DNA from: Pygmaiobacter sp.
GTDB taxonomy: Bacteria > Bacillota > Clostridia > Oscillospirales > Ruminococcaceae
Direction: 5' to 3'
Length of the DNA: 59,216 nucleotides
Assembly (NCBI GenBank): GCA_028689835.1
Contig: JAQVCK010000003.1
Coordinates: 1 to 59,216 of the forward strand
Made by a program: the position numbers and the translations under genes. The notes beneath the pieces were generated by a model that saw nothing but the letters and a program-made list of their open reading frames with translations, ran no database searches and had not been told where the DNA came from. Below, in pieces: positions 8,195-15,817 of the stretch; position 1 is the first letter of the stretch, and every line of letters starts with the position of its first letter.

Positions 8195-9082
8195 ATGGAA
8201 CTGCGCGGTCTTTCGTATTTTGTTGCCATTGTAGAAGAGGGCAGCATTAGCGCTGCGGCAAAGCAACTGCATATTTCGCAGCCGCCGCTTTCGGCACAGT
8301 TGCGCCATTTAGAGGACGAACTGGGCGTCACCTTAATCGAGCGTGGGGCACGCCATGTTACCCCAACGGCAGCGGGCCGCGCTTTGTACGAGCGCGCAAA
8401 GCGTCTGCTGTTATTGGCCGATGCCGCACGGCAAGAGGTCTCGCAGATTGCGGGTGGGGTGCGCGGGGTGGTGCGGCTGGGCACCATTTCGTCCTGCGGG
8501 CCCGCCCTGCTTACCCCGGCGTTTGCCTCTTTTTGCGCCCAATACCCAGCACTGCGCTTTGAGGTGCGCGAGGGTAACACCTACCAACTGCTGGACTTAT
8601 TGCGTGCGGGGGCAATCGAGCTTGCCGTGTTGCGCACCCCGTTTGCCGACGAGGGGCTGACCTGCCACAGCTTAACGCCGGAGCCCCTGTGCGCCGTGGG
8701 CCTGCCGGGGGTGCTGGGTGCGGGCAGCCCTTTGGGGGAAGCGATTACGTTGCAGGCGTTGGCCGGGCTGCCGCTGGTGTATTACCGCCGGTTTGAACTG
8801 CTGTTGCAAGGCGAATTTCGCCGGGCCGGCTTGCCGTTGCAGCCGTTTTGCGTGGTAGATGACGCGCGCACCGCATTGGGCTGGGCCGCTACCGGGGTGG
8901 CGGTCGCACTTGCACCACAGCGCGCGGCAACCGAGTTTTGCCAAGGTACCGCACTGATTTTGAGCCCCCTAAACGCTAGGGGTCTGTTCACCCGTATTAC
9001 AGTGGCATCGCGTCGCGCTGCCCCGCAAAGTGCGGCGGCAAAGGCGCTGACCGCGGTACTTTGTGGTAACAGCTGTCAATAA
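8195..9082 (+). CDS. LysR-family transcriptional regulator
   Basis: A 295-residue protein of normal LysR length. The N-terminal winged helix-turn-helix reads SISAAAKQLHISQPPLSAQL. The C-terminal effector-binding half is of periplasmic-binding fold, starting near residue 90 (VRLGTISSCGPALL). The ATG follows AGAAAGGAGA. Divergence from the two-gene ABC exporter suggests it senses the exporter's substrate or a related metabolite. LysR control of such exporters is less usual than MarR, TetR or GntR control. Confidence 0.92.
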   Translation: MELRGLSYFVAIVEEGSISAAAKQLHISQPPLSAQLRHLEDELGVTLIERGARHVTPTAAGRALYERAKRLLLLADAARQEVSQIAGGVRGVVRLGTISSCGPALLTPAFASFCAQYPALRFEVREGNTYQLLDLLRAGAIELAVLRTPFADEGLTCHSLTPEPLCAVGLPGVLGAGSPLGEAITLQALAGLPLVYYRRFELLLQGEFRRAGLPLQPFCVVDDARTALGWAATGVAVALAPQRAATEFCQGTALILSPLNARGLFTRITVASRRAAPQSAAAKALTAVLCGNSCQ

Positions 9083-9226
9083 AAACGGCACAAAACAGCC
9101 GATATCTCTTTTCTTTCTGCAAAAAACATGCTAATATTTGAATGTGTATAACCTGTGCCTACCTCACCTTGGCTTTATACACGGCGCAAAGCTGTTGCGC
9201 GAATTCACCCCGTTAAAGGAGCCCTT

Positions 9227-9904
9227 ATGTTTCAAAAAATCACCAACGAGCCGGGCGAACGCTCATTCGCGCACGGTAAAAACTGGTACAAAATATTTTG
9301 GGTCTTTTTGATTGGCTGTATGATTGGCTATGCCAGTGAAATGGTGTTTGCCTACCTGAAAGACGGCCACTGGGTTGAGCGCACCGGTTTAATTTATGGC
9401 CCGTTTAACCAGATTTATGGCCTTGGCGCTGTTATTTTTCTGCTTACCCTCTATAGCCTGCGCAAGGCAAACGCGGGGATCATTTTTTTTGCCAGTGCGT
9501 TTTCCGGCTCGGTGTTTGAATGGGTGTGCAGCTGGGTGCAAGAGCAGCTGTTTCATTCGGTCAGCTGGGAGTACAGCGACACCCCTGCCAACATTGGTGG
9601 GCGCACCAACCTGTTTTTTGCCATCTGTTGGGGGCTGATGGGCATGATCTTCATCCGCAATATTTACCCCACCCTCAGTGACATCATTGAAAAAATACCC
9701 AACCGCATCGGCAAGCCCCTCACTTGGGCTTTGGCTGTTTTTATGGCGTTTGATATTTTAATTTCGGGCCTGGCTGTTGCCCGTTGGGCCGAGCGCACTT
9801 ATAATATCGACGTGCCGGCTACCAATGTTGTCAACCAGTTTTTAGACGACACGTACCCCGATGAGTTTATGAGCCGCACCTACACCAGTATGGAGTTTAA
9901 ATAG
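9227..9904 (+). CDS. Putative ABC-transporter type IV membrane protein (PF06541-like)
   Basis: About 225 residues with at least five hydrophobic segments and the family's typical sequence GLIYGPFNQIYGLGAVIF plus an FEWVCSWVQEQLF helix. The family is called 'putative ABC-transporter type IV' or CmpB-like, but no ATPase partner is encoded here and the true role is unknown. The ATG at 9227 follows AAAGGAGCCCTT; an in-frame ATG at 9155 lacks a ribosome site. It is a single-gene unit ended by a strong terminator. Confidence 0.8.
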   Translation: MFQKITNEPGERSFAHGKNWYKIFWVFLIGCMIGYASEMVFAYLKDGHWVERTGLIYGPFNQIYGLGAVIFLLTLYSLRKANAGIIFFASAFSGSVFEWVCSWVQEQLFHSVSWEYSDTPANIGGRTNLFFAICWGLMGMIFIRNIYPTLSDIIEKIPNRIGKPLTWALAVFMAFDILISGLAVARWAERTYNIDVPATNVVNQFLDDTYPDEFMSRTYTSMEFK

Positions 9905-9914
9905 CGGTATTGCC

Positions 9915-9950
9915 CAGCGCCCCCGTGCAGTACACGGGGGCGCTGTTTTG
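9915..9950 (+). terminator. Terminator after the CmpB-like gene
   Basis: A 13-bp perfect GC-rich stem (9915-9927 with 9933-9945), five-base loop, then TTTTGTTTTT. Confidence 0.85.
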
Positions 9951-10118
9951 TTTTTGGGGTACCAAAAGCCCCCTCCGGCTGCCCTGTGTGCCCATGCCGT
10001 TTGCAATGCCCGGCGTTGCCGTGCCCCAAGCTGCCACCGCCCGCGGCGGGGCCTGCGGGGGGGCAACACAAGCCGCCATGCCCCGTCCGCTTTTTTCCGC
10101 TTTCCGCCGGCACAAAAA

Positions 10119-10162
10119 TACAGCGCGGGGCATTGCCGCCTTTGGCAGTGCCCCGCGCTGTA
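10119..10162 (-). terminator. Terminator after the histidine kinase gene
   Basis: A 14-bp perfect stem (10119-10132 with 10149-10162) with a smaller TGCC/GGCA stem at its tip, followed on the minus strand by TTTTTG. The 170 bases between this and the previous terminator are GC-rich with no supported gene. Confidence 0.75.
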
Positions 10163-10168
10163 CGCTTT

Positions 10169-11683
10169 TTAACCTGTGTTTTTATTTTTTGCCTTTTCGC
10201 TTTTTTTGTCCGGGTGCTTGCCCTGCTGTGGGGGCGGGGCAGGCGGCACTGCAAGTGGCAGCGCAAACCAGAAGGTCGAGCCCTGGCCCACCACGCTTTG
10301 CACACCAAACGGTGCACCGTGGCCCACCAGTATCGCCTTCACGATTGAAAGCCCCAGCCCGCTACCGCGCTTGCCCGCATCACTGCGTGCGCGGTAATAC
10401 CGGTCAAACAAAAATGGTAATTCTTTTTCTTCAATGCCGCTGCCGTCGTCTATCACTTCGGCACGCACCATCTCCCCTTGCTCGGTCAGCCGCACCGTCA
10501 CCTTGCCGCCCGCTGCAAGGTGCGGGATTGCATTCGACACAAGGTTATGCAGTACCCGGCTAATCTGCACGGGGTCTGCCAACACTTCGGCCTCTACAAG
10601 GCCGTCCTGCTGCACGGTAAACTGCTCTTTTTCGGCGCGGTCGGTGTAACGGCGCAGTACATCCGCCGTCAATTCGGCCAAGTCAAACCGGGAAGGGGTG
10701 GGTTTTTCGGTACCGGAGGAATATTTTGAAAGCTCCATCACCGTGTTCACCAGCACCGACAGCCGGTCGGCCTCGTCAATAATGATGGACAAATCCGCGT
10801 TGCGCTTGTCGCGGTCGTCTCCGTTCAAATCCCGTACCGTCTCGGCATACCCGCGGATCAAGGTCAGCGGGGTGCGCAAATCATGGCTGATGTTTGCAAT
10901 CAACTCGCGCTGCAACTGGCTGGATTTTGCAATCTCGCCGGTCATATAGTTAAAATCCTGCGCCAGCATGCCCAGCTCATCCGTTGAATGCAAATCTACC
11001 CGCACGTCGTAATTGCCGGCCGCCACCCGCTTTGCCGCGCGGGAAAGCTGGGTGACCGGGCGGGTAAACCAGCGGGCAAACAGCAGGGCCGAAACCACCG
11101 AAATGGCAAGCAACAGCGCCGTGATATACACCAGTTGCTGGCTGACAACCGACAGTGCCTGGTCCACCCGCTCCAGGTTCGTGCTGGCAATCACCACGTA
11201 CCCACTTTCGGTCAGCTTGCCCACAACCTGTTGGTTTTGGCCCTGCTGGTCGGGCAAAATCAGGTTTACACTGCCGTCCTGCGCCACCCGGCCGCGCACA
11301 TACAGCACGGTGCCGGAGTTCCAGTCGTGCTGTTTGTCGTTAAACATGCCCACAGCGGGGTGCAACTGGCAGCTGTCACCAATCTTCTCAATAATAAAAA
11401 CCGGCTCTAAGGTCGCCGCGTCCGACACATCCACACACACGCCCGGCTGCACCAGCCCGCGCGCTTCGCCGACGATCTGGCGCAATTCGTCCGTCGTCAA
11501 CTCACCGCTGGCCTTGTCCCCCAGCACACTGGTGATGGTGGAAATCTGGTCGTTGAGCTCACTGCGGATCATGCGGGTGTAATTGGGCTCAAACAGGCCA
11601 ACCGTTAAAAACCATACCAGCAGAATTAACACCACACACAGGCAGGAGACAAACAGCGCCAGCTTGGTTTTAATCGATTTCAT
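10169..11683 (-). CDS. Membrane sensor histidine kinase
   Basis: 504 residues: a transmembrane helix (10-30), an extracytoplasmic sensor region of about 150 residues, a second helix (185-204), a HAMP domain (205-255), then the HisKA domain with phospho-acceptor His267 in NISHDLRTPLT. The HATPase_c domain has the N box (HNLVSNAI), DDGSGI and GLGLSIV. The C-terminus is a Pro/Lys-rich tail. It lies 9 bases downstream of its response regulator and is co-transcribed. The stimulus is not evident; the layout resembles PhoR/WalK-like envelope sensors. Confidence 0.93.
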   Translation of the reverse strand: MKSIKTKLALFVSCLCVVLILLVWFLTVGLFEPNYTRMIRSELNDQISTITSVLGDKASGELTTDELRQIVGEARGLVQPGVCVDVSDAATLEPVFIIEKIGDSCQLHPAVGMFNDKQHDWNSGTVLYVRGRVAQDGSVNLILPDQQGQNQQVVGKLTESGYVVIASTNLERVDQALSVVSQQLVYITALLLAISVVSALLFARWFTRPVTQLSRAAKRVAAGNYDVRVDLHSTDELGMLAQDFNYMTGEIAKSSQLQRELIANISHDLRTPLTLIRGYAETVRDLNGDDRDKRNADLSIIIDEADRLSVLVNTVMELSKYSSGTEKPTPSRFDLAELTADVLRRYTDRAEKEQFTVQQDGLVEAEVLADPVQISRVLHNLVSNAIPHLAAGGKVTVRLTEQGEMVRAEVIDDGSGIEEKELPFLFDRYYRARSDAGKRGSGLGLSIVKAILVGHGAPFGVQSVVGQGSTFWFALPLAVPPAPPPQQGKHPDKKSEKAKNKNTG

Positions 11684-11692
11684 TCAGCTTCC

Positions 11693-12373
11693 TCAGTTCG
11701 CGGGGTCAAATTTGTAACCTACGCCCCATACGGTTGCAATGTCGTCACGGTGGCTGCCAAGGTGGCTGCGCAGCATTTTAATATGGGTGTCCACCGTGCG
11801 GTCCTCGCCGTAATAGTCATAATTCCAGACCTTTTGCAAAATCTTCTCGCGCGACAGGGCAAGCCCGCGGTTGTGCGCCAAAAAGACCAGCAGGTCAAAC
11901 TCCTTCGGGGTCAGAGAAATTTCTTCGCCCGCAATCTTCACGCTGTGCGAGGCGGTGTCGATGACAAGGTCGCGAAACACAAAATTTTCGCCGCCAGACT
12001 GCTCTTTGGGCAGCGTGCGGTTCAGCACTGCTTTCACGCGGGCCACCAGCTCGCGCGGGCTAAACGGTTTGACAATATAATCATCCGCACCGCCCTCAAG
12101 GCCGCTCACCCGGTCGTACTCTTCGCCACGGGCCGTCAGCATAATCACCGGCGTTGTCAGCTTGCGCGCGCGGATCTCGCGCAGGCAGGTCATGCCGTCC
12201 ACAAACGGCATCATAATATCCAGCAGCACAAGGTCAAAGCTTGTACCGGCAAGCTGTGCTAAGGCCGCCGAGCCATCGGTCGCCTCGGTGCACGCAAAGC
12301 CCTCATTTTCCAGATGTTCGCGAATCAGTTGCCGGATGCGGGGTTCATCATCCACCACTAAAATCTTTACCAT
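11693..12373 (-). CDS. OmpR/PhoB-family response regulator
   Basis: 226 residues. The receiver domain has the acidic pair DD (8-9), phospho-acceptor Asp52 in LLDIMMP, the TAR motif and the Lys of YIVKPF. The C-terminal winged helix carries the EFDLLVFLAHNRGLALSR segment and the RTVDTHIKMLRSHLG recognition region. It is the first gene of a two-gene unit with the sensor kinase. Upstream, TTTACA (12430-12435) and TGTAAA (12448-12453) form an inverted repeat that might be an autoregulatory site. Confidence 0.94.
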   Translation of the reverse strand: MVKILVVDDEPRIRQLIREHLENEGFACTEATDGSAALAQLAGTSFDLVLLDIMMPFVDGMTCLREIRARKLTTPVIMLTARGEEYDRVSGLEGGADDYIVKPFSPRELVARVKAVLNRTLPKEQSGGENFVFRDLVIDTASHSVKIAGEEISLTPKEFDLLVFLAHNRGLALSREKILQKVWNYDYYGEDRTVDTHIKMLRSHLGSHRDDIATVWGVGYKFDPAN

Positions 12374-12562
12374 GCTGTCTCACCTCATTAAATAAAATCT
12401 GCTTTACTTGCCTATTTGACAATTTCACATTTACATGCTGGATTCAGTGTAAAATTCCCGTATGTCAATTGTGTGAAAGAAGGTTCGAATTTATCATAGC
12501 AGTTTCGGCGCGACTTGCCAATCTTTTTACAAAGTTTACCCGGTAAAAGCCCCCATTTTGCG

Positions 12563-12591
12563 TTGACACCCCCGCGCCGGGAGGCTAAAAT
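12563..12591 (+). promoter_or_regulatory. Promoter for the glycerophosphodiester phosphodiesterase gene
   Basis: Consensus TTGACA (12563-12568), 17-base spacer, TAAAAT (12586-12591), 46 bases before the ATG. Confidence 0.7.
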
Positions 12592-12637
12592 AAAAGCCGG
12601 GTGTGGCCAAAGCCACGCCGAAAGGATGTGCAAACCA

Positions 12638-13465
12638 ATGCCCGGTATTTTATTGACCGTAGTTGTGATTGCCGCAGTGCTGTGCCTGCTGGTGTTGTTT
12701 CTTATTTGGCCGGGGCGGCCCGGCAGCGAAAAAATTGCTCCGTTTGCGGGGCGCAACTTTGCCCACCGTGGGCTGCACAGCAAAGATTGCACCGTGCCAG
12801 AAAACAGCCTGACCGCGTTTCGCCTTGCCGCCGAGGCAGGCTATGGCATCGAGCTGGATATCCAGCTTTCAAAAGACGGCGAAGTGGTGGTGTTTCATGA
12901 TGACACGCTGCCGCGCGTGTGCGGGGTAGAGGGCCGGGTGGATGCCTACACTCTTGCCGAGCTGCGCGAAATGCGCCTTTGCGGCACCGCTGAGCGCATC
13001 CCACTGCTGACGGAGGTGTTTGAGGTCGTCGCCGGGCGCTCCCCGTTTATCATTGAGCTGAAAACCGGCCCGCGCAACCGCGAGCTGTGCGAAAAAGGGC
13101 TTGCGCTACTGAATGCTTACCCCGGCGACTGCTGTGTGGAAAGCTTTGACCCGCGCATTGTGGCATGGTTTCGCCATAACGCGCCGGGGCGGCTGCGCGG
13201 CCAGCTGGCCAGCGCGCCCAAAAGCTACGACATCCCCAAAATCGGCGCGTTGGCGCTGGGCAACCTGATGCTGAACGTGATTGCCCGGCCGGAGTTTATT
13301 GCCTATAAAGATGAAGCAAAGCCCGCGCTGGTACGCTTTGTAGACCGGCATGGCCCGTTGCGCGCCGTTTGGACCGCGCGCAAGGAGGACGAAAGCCCGC
13401 GGGTAGAACAGAAAAACGACATGGTGATTTTTGAATTTTACCACCCTGCCCCCCGCTACCGCTAA
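12638..13465 (+). CDS. Membrane-anchored glycerophosphodiester phosphodiesterase family protein
   Basis: About 275 residues. An N-terminal hydrophobic helix (ILLTVVVIAAVLCLLVLFLIW) is followed by a GDPD TIM barrel with the catalytic residues in FAHRGLH, PENSLTAF, IELDIQLSKDGE and VVFHDDTL, and the later FIIELKTG. Such enzymes hydrolyse glycerophosphodiesters to glycerol-3-phosphate and an alcohol, or trim teichoic-acid-type polymers. The anchor points to the membrane surface. The ATG at 12638 has AAAGGA 11 bases upstream, a slightly long spacing. It stands alone between a promoter and a bidirectional terminator. Confidence 0.9.
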   Translation: MPGILLTVVVIAAVLCLLVLFLIWPGRPGSEKIAPFAGRNFAHRGLHSKDCTVPENSLTAFRLAAEAGYGIELDIQLSKDGEVVVFHDDTLPRVCGVEGRVDAYTLAELREMRLCGTAERIPLLTEVFEVVAGRSPFIIELKTGPRNRELCEKGLALLNAYPGDCCVESFDPRIVAWFRHNAPGRLRGQLASAPKSYDIPKIGALALGNLMLNVIARPEFIAYKDEAKPALVRFVDRHGPLRAVWTARKEDESPRVEQKNDMVIFEFYHPAPRYR

Positions 13466-13568
13466 TTAAAGTTTGGTGGTTTTGCCGCCAGCACACCGGT
13501 GCGGCAGGCCGCCGTGTTGCCCTGTATACCGGGCGGCACCGGCAAGCCGTGCCCTTAAAGCAAATTAA

Positions 13569-13611
13569 AAAACGGTTTTTCTTTGGTATTCTGCCAAAGA
13601 AAAACCGTTTT
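13569..13611. terminator. Bidirectional terminator between GDPD and the Nim-type gene
   Basis: A perfect 18-bp inverted repeat (13569-13586 with 13594-13611) with A/T tracts on both sides, between convergent genes. Confidence 0.85.
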
Positions 13612-13681
13612 ATTTTTGTTTTACCGGCCTGCTTGGGCCTTAGCTGCCAGCGGCAACCCCAAAACCTGCAATCGGTTTTTG

Positions 13682-14203
13682 TCAGTCCGCGCTTTGCTCT
13701 GCCGCCTGCCTGCGCAGCCGGGCAGACGAGAGCTCTACCGCCTCTTTGCCCGCAATATGCTCGATATGCAGCGCCAGCACCGCCATATGGTCCAGCGCGC
13801 GGTCAATTTTCGCAGCCGTTTTTTCGCGCGGCTCGTCGGGCGAATACTTGTCGGTAATCTGCCACATGGCCTCTTTGCGCTCGGCGGGGTCAGTCAGCTC
13901 GCGCAGGCGGCCAAAGGCCACCACACTGCGGTAAAATGTCGTGTATTTTTCTGCCACCACTTCGTCCTGTGCCACCACGCAAAACGACGCCTTGTCGCAC
14001 CCGCGCAGCGCGTCCAGCTTGTGGCCCCCCGGCGCACTGTGAAACAAAATCTCGTCGCCCGCCGCCGCATAGCTGAGCGGGATCGTATACGGGTACCCAT
14101 CATCCCCCAGCACCGCCAGCACTCCATGGCTGCCGTTTTGCAGTACCTCTTGCACCTGCTGTGGCTCCATTGCCTGCATGTTACGCTTCATCGCTCGAAA
14201 CAT
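13682..14203 (-). CDS. Pyridoxamine-5'-phosphate-oxidase-like flavoprotein (Nim type)
   Basis: 173 residues with the split-barrel flavin-binding fold of the NimA/nitroimidazole-reductase-like family: GVLAVLGDDGYPYTIPLSYA and ILFHSAPGGHKLDAL, then a helical C-terminus. Family members bind FMN and are mostly uncharacterised reductases; a few reduce nitroimidazoles. Resistance cannot be inferred from the sequence. The ribosome site (GAGAGG) is unusually far, about 15 bases, from the ATG at 14203. It lies 54 bases downstream of the sugar-binding lipoprotein gene on the same strand. Confidence 0.87.
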   Translation of the reverse strand: MFRAMKRNMQAMEPQQVQEVLQNGSHGVLAVLGDDGYPYTIPLSYAAAGDEILFHSAPGGHKLDALRGCDKASFCVVAQDEVVAEKYTTFYRSVVAFGRLRELTDPAERKEAMWQITDKYSPDEPREKTAAKIDRALDHMAVLALHIEHIAGKEAVELSSARLRRQAAEQSAD

Positions 14204-14257
14204 CCGTTGTCCAACATCCTCTCTGCGGCAGCCCCGGCTGCCGTTTTTGCTTTGCGG

Positions 14258-15292
14258 TCAATGGATATACTGCGCCACATTGTCGGCATCAATTTTCGTA
14301 TCATCCACATATACCTTTTGTTCGTCCTTTGAAAAGGTGGTTCCCTTCAAGGCCTTTTTTAGCAGTTCAGCCGTTTTTTCAGCCTGCTGTGCCGGGTCAT
14401 GGTACACCGTGCCGGTCATCTGCCCGGCTTTGATCTTTGCCAGCGCATCACTCATCGCACCAATGCCCACCAGATAAATATCACTGCCCACCGTGCGCCC
14501 GGCCTCTTGGATGGCCTGCAGCGCACCCATGGCAACCGTGTCGTTGCCGCACAGCACCACTTCCACCTGCGCGCCGTACTGCTGCAACGCCGCGGCGCAA
14601 ATCTGCTTTGCAAAGTCAGCATCCCAACCGGCGGCCTGCATGGCCAGCTGGTCGGCCTTAAACCCTGCATCCAACAGTGCTTTTACCGAGTATTCGGTGC
14701 TCAATTTCGTGCCCACGTCCTCCGGGTTACCCTGTATCATGACATACGAAATCACCCCGTCGCCGTTTAAATCACCCTTCGTCGGGGTACCCAGCACCAA
14801 CTCAGCCTGCAAGGTGCCCGCCTGCACCCCATTGCCACCCACATACACCATGCGGTCATAGCTGTCCATCAGCTCGCGGGTGGGCTCTTGCCCCACCAAA
14901 ACGGCCGGTAGCTCTGCATTTTTCAGCGCGGTCACCACTTTGGCCGTGTCGGTACTGGGGGTCAGGTTCACAATCACCGCGCCGGCCCCTTGCGCCGCAC
15001 AGGCTTTAATCTGGTCTGCCTGTGTGGCGCTGCCGTCCTCGTTTTGCTGCACCAGCAGTGTGTAGCCTTTGTTTTGCAGCAGTGTTTGCAGCTCACTGTA
15101 ATAATCTGCCCAAAAAAGGTCGTCGGTCTGCTCGATGCAAAGGCCAATCGTGCCCTGCTCTTGCCCCGCCTGCGTGCCGGTTTGCCACTGGGCACTTTGT
15201 GCGCTACCGCTACCCGGCGCGGTGCCGGTGCAACCGGTGGTGGCAAATAGCAGTGCCCCCGCCAGCAAAAAAGCCAGTATTCTCTTTGTCAT
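14258..15292 (-). CDS. Galactose/glucose-type (MglB-like) substrate-binding lipoprotein, orphan
   Basis: About 344 residues. A signal peptide ends in the lipobox LLFATTGC. The periplasmic-binding domain (IGLCIEQTDDLFWADYY) includes a GDLNGDGVISYVMIQG segment matching the calcium-binding loop of MglB-type proteins. It should bind a hexose and deliver it to an ABC permease or a chemoreceptor, but no ATPase or permease adjoins it. The MmsA/MmsB-type proteins at 37.4-40.1 kb would be a possible partner only in theory. The ATG at 15292 follows AGAGGGGCGG. Confidence 0.85.
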   Translation of the reverse strand: MTKRILAFLLAGALLFATTGCTGTAPGSGSAQSAQWQTGTQAGQEQGTIGLCIEQTDDLFWADYYSELQTLLQNKGYTLLVQQNEDGSATQADQIKACAAQGAGAVIVNLTPSTDTAKVVTALKNAELPAVLVGQEPTRELMDSYDRMVYVGGNGVQAGTLQAELVLGTPTKGDLNGDGVISYVMIQGNPEDVGTKLSTEYSVKALLDAGFKADQLAMQAAGWDADFAKQICAAALQQYGAQVEVVLCGNDTVAMGALQAIQEAGRTVGSDIYLVGIGAMSDALAKIKAGQMTGTVYHDPAQQAEKTAELLKKALKGTTFSKDEQKVYVDDTKIDADNVAQYIH

Positions 15293-15390
15293 ACCGCCCC
15301 TCTTTTCTTTTCCCGTGTTCGCCTGTGCCCTGCTGGTTTTCAAACAAAGCAGCAGGGCTTTTGCAAATTATAACAAATTTTGCACAAAAC

Positions 15391-15441
15391 AAAAAGGGGC
15401 CACCCCACGGGCAGTGTGTGCCCGCAGGGATGCCCCTTTTT
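15391..15441 (-). terminator. Terminator after the HPr-like gene
   Basis: AAAAAGGGGC (15391-15400) pairs with GCCCCTTTTT (15432-15441), with an inner CGGGC/GCCCG stem; followed on the minus strand by GTTTTG. Confidence 0.75.
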
Positions 15442-15452
15442 GCGTGGGGGGC

Positions 15453-15692
15453 TTAGCCCTCCAGCGGCAGGTTTTGGCCAATGTTTGCAATTTGCCTGTG
15501 GAAGTCCTCGTCCTCGCTGACAACAAGGATCGGCTCGTCAAAATTCAGCGCATACATGCCGATGTAGCTTTTGGCATCGACGATGATCTCGCTGTCTGCC
15601 GAGTGCAGGCCCACATCTGACGGGCACTTGGTCGCAAGGTACTGTACCTTTTGCAGCTCGCCAATGGTATTGAACTTTTTCTTACTGATCAT
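15453..15692 (-). CDS. HPr-like protein lacking the phosphocarrier histidine
   Basis: 79 residues with the HPr fold pattern, notably VDAKSYIGMYALNF near residues 38-51, which aligns with the KSIMGVMSL helix of HPr; Ser42 sits where regulatory Ser46 lies. The N-terminal GIHARPA segment holding catalytic His15 is replaced by a sequence with no His (its only His residues are 30 and 65). It therefore cannot carry PTS phosphate through His15. This recalls Crh, the Bacillus HPr paralogue that lacks His15 but keeps Ser46, though this protein is shorter. The ATG at 15692 follows AGGAGGG by 7 bases. It is a single-gene unit. Confidence 0.8.
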   Translation of the reverse strand: MISKKKFNTIGELQKVQYLATKCPSDVGLHSADSEIIVDAKSYIGMYALNFDEPILVVSEDEDFHRQIANIGQNLPLEG

Positions 15693-15817
15693 GGGGCATC
15701 CCTCCTGGCTTTTTGTTGGGTGCCGCCGCTGCACCGGGCCGCCGCGGCGGATACTACTTATATTTTAACCGATTTACCGCCCAAAAGAAAGAGGTTGTTG
15801 CACCCCCGCACAAAAAA

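Noticed and set aside
9910..10563. 217-codon plus-strand frame after the CmpB-like gene
   Set aside because: It begins inside a terminator and runs opposite the histidine kinase C-terminus; composition is Pro/Arg/Cys-rich noise.
13583..14332. 249-codon plus-strand frame opposite the Nim-type gene
   Set aside because: It starts inside a bidirectional terminator and is a shadow of a conserved flavoprotein.
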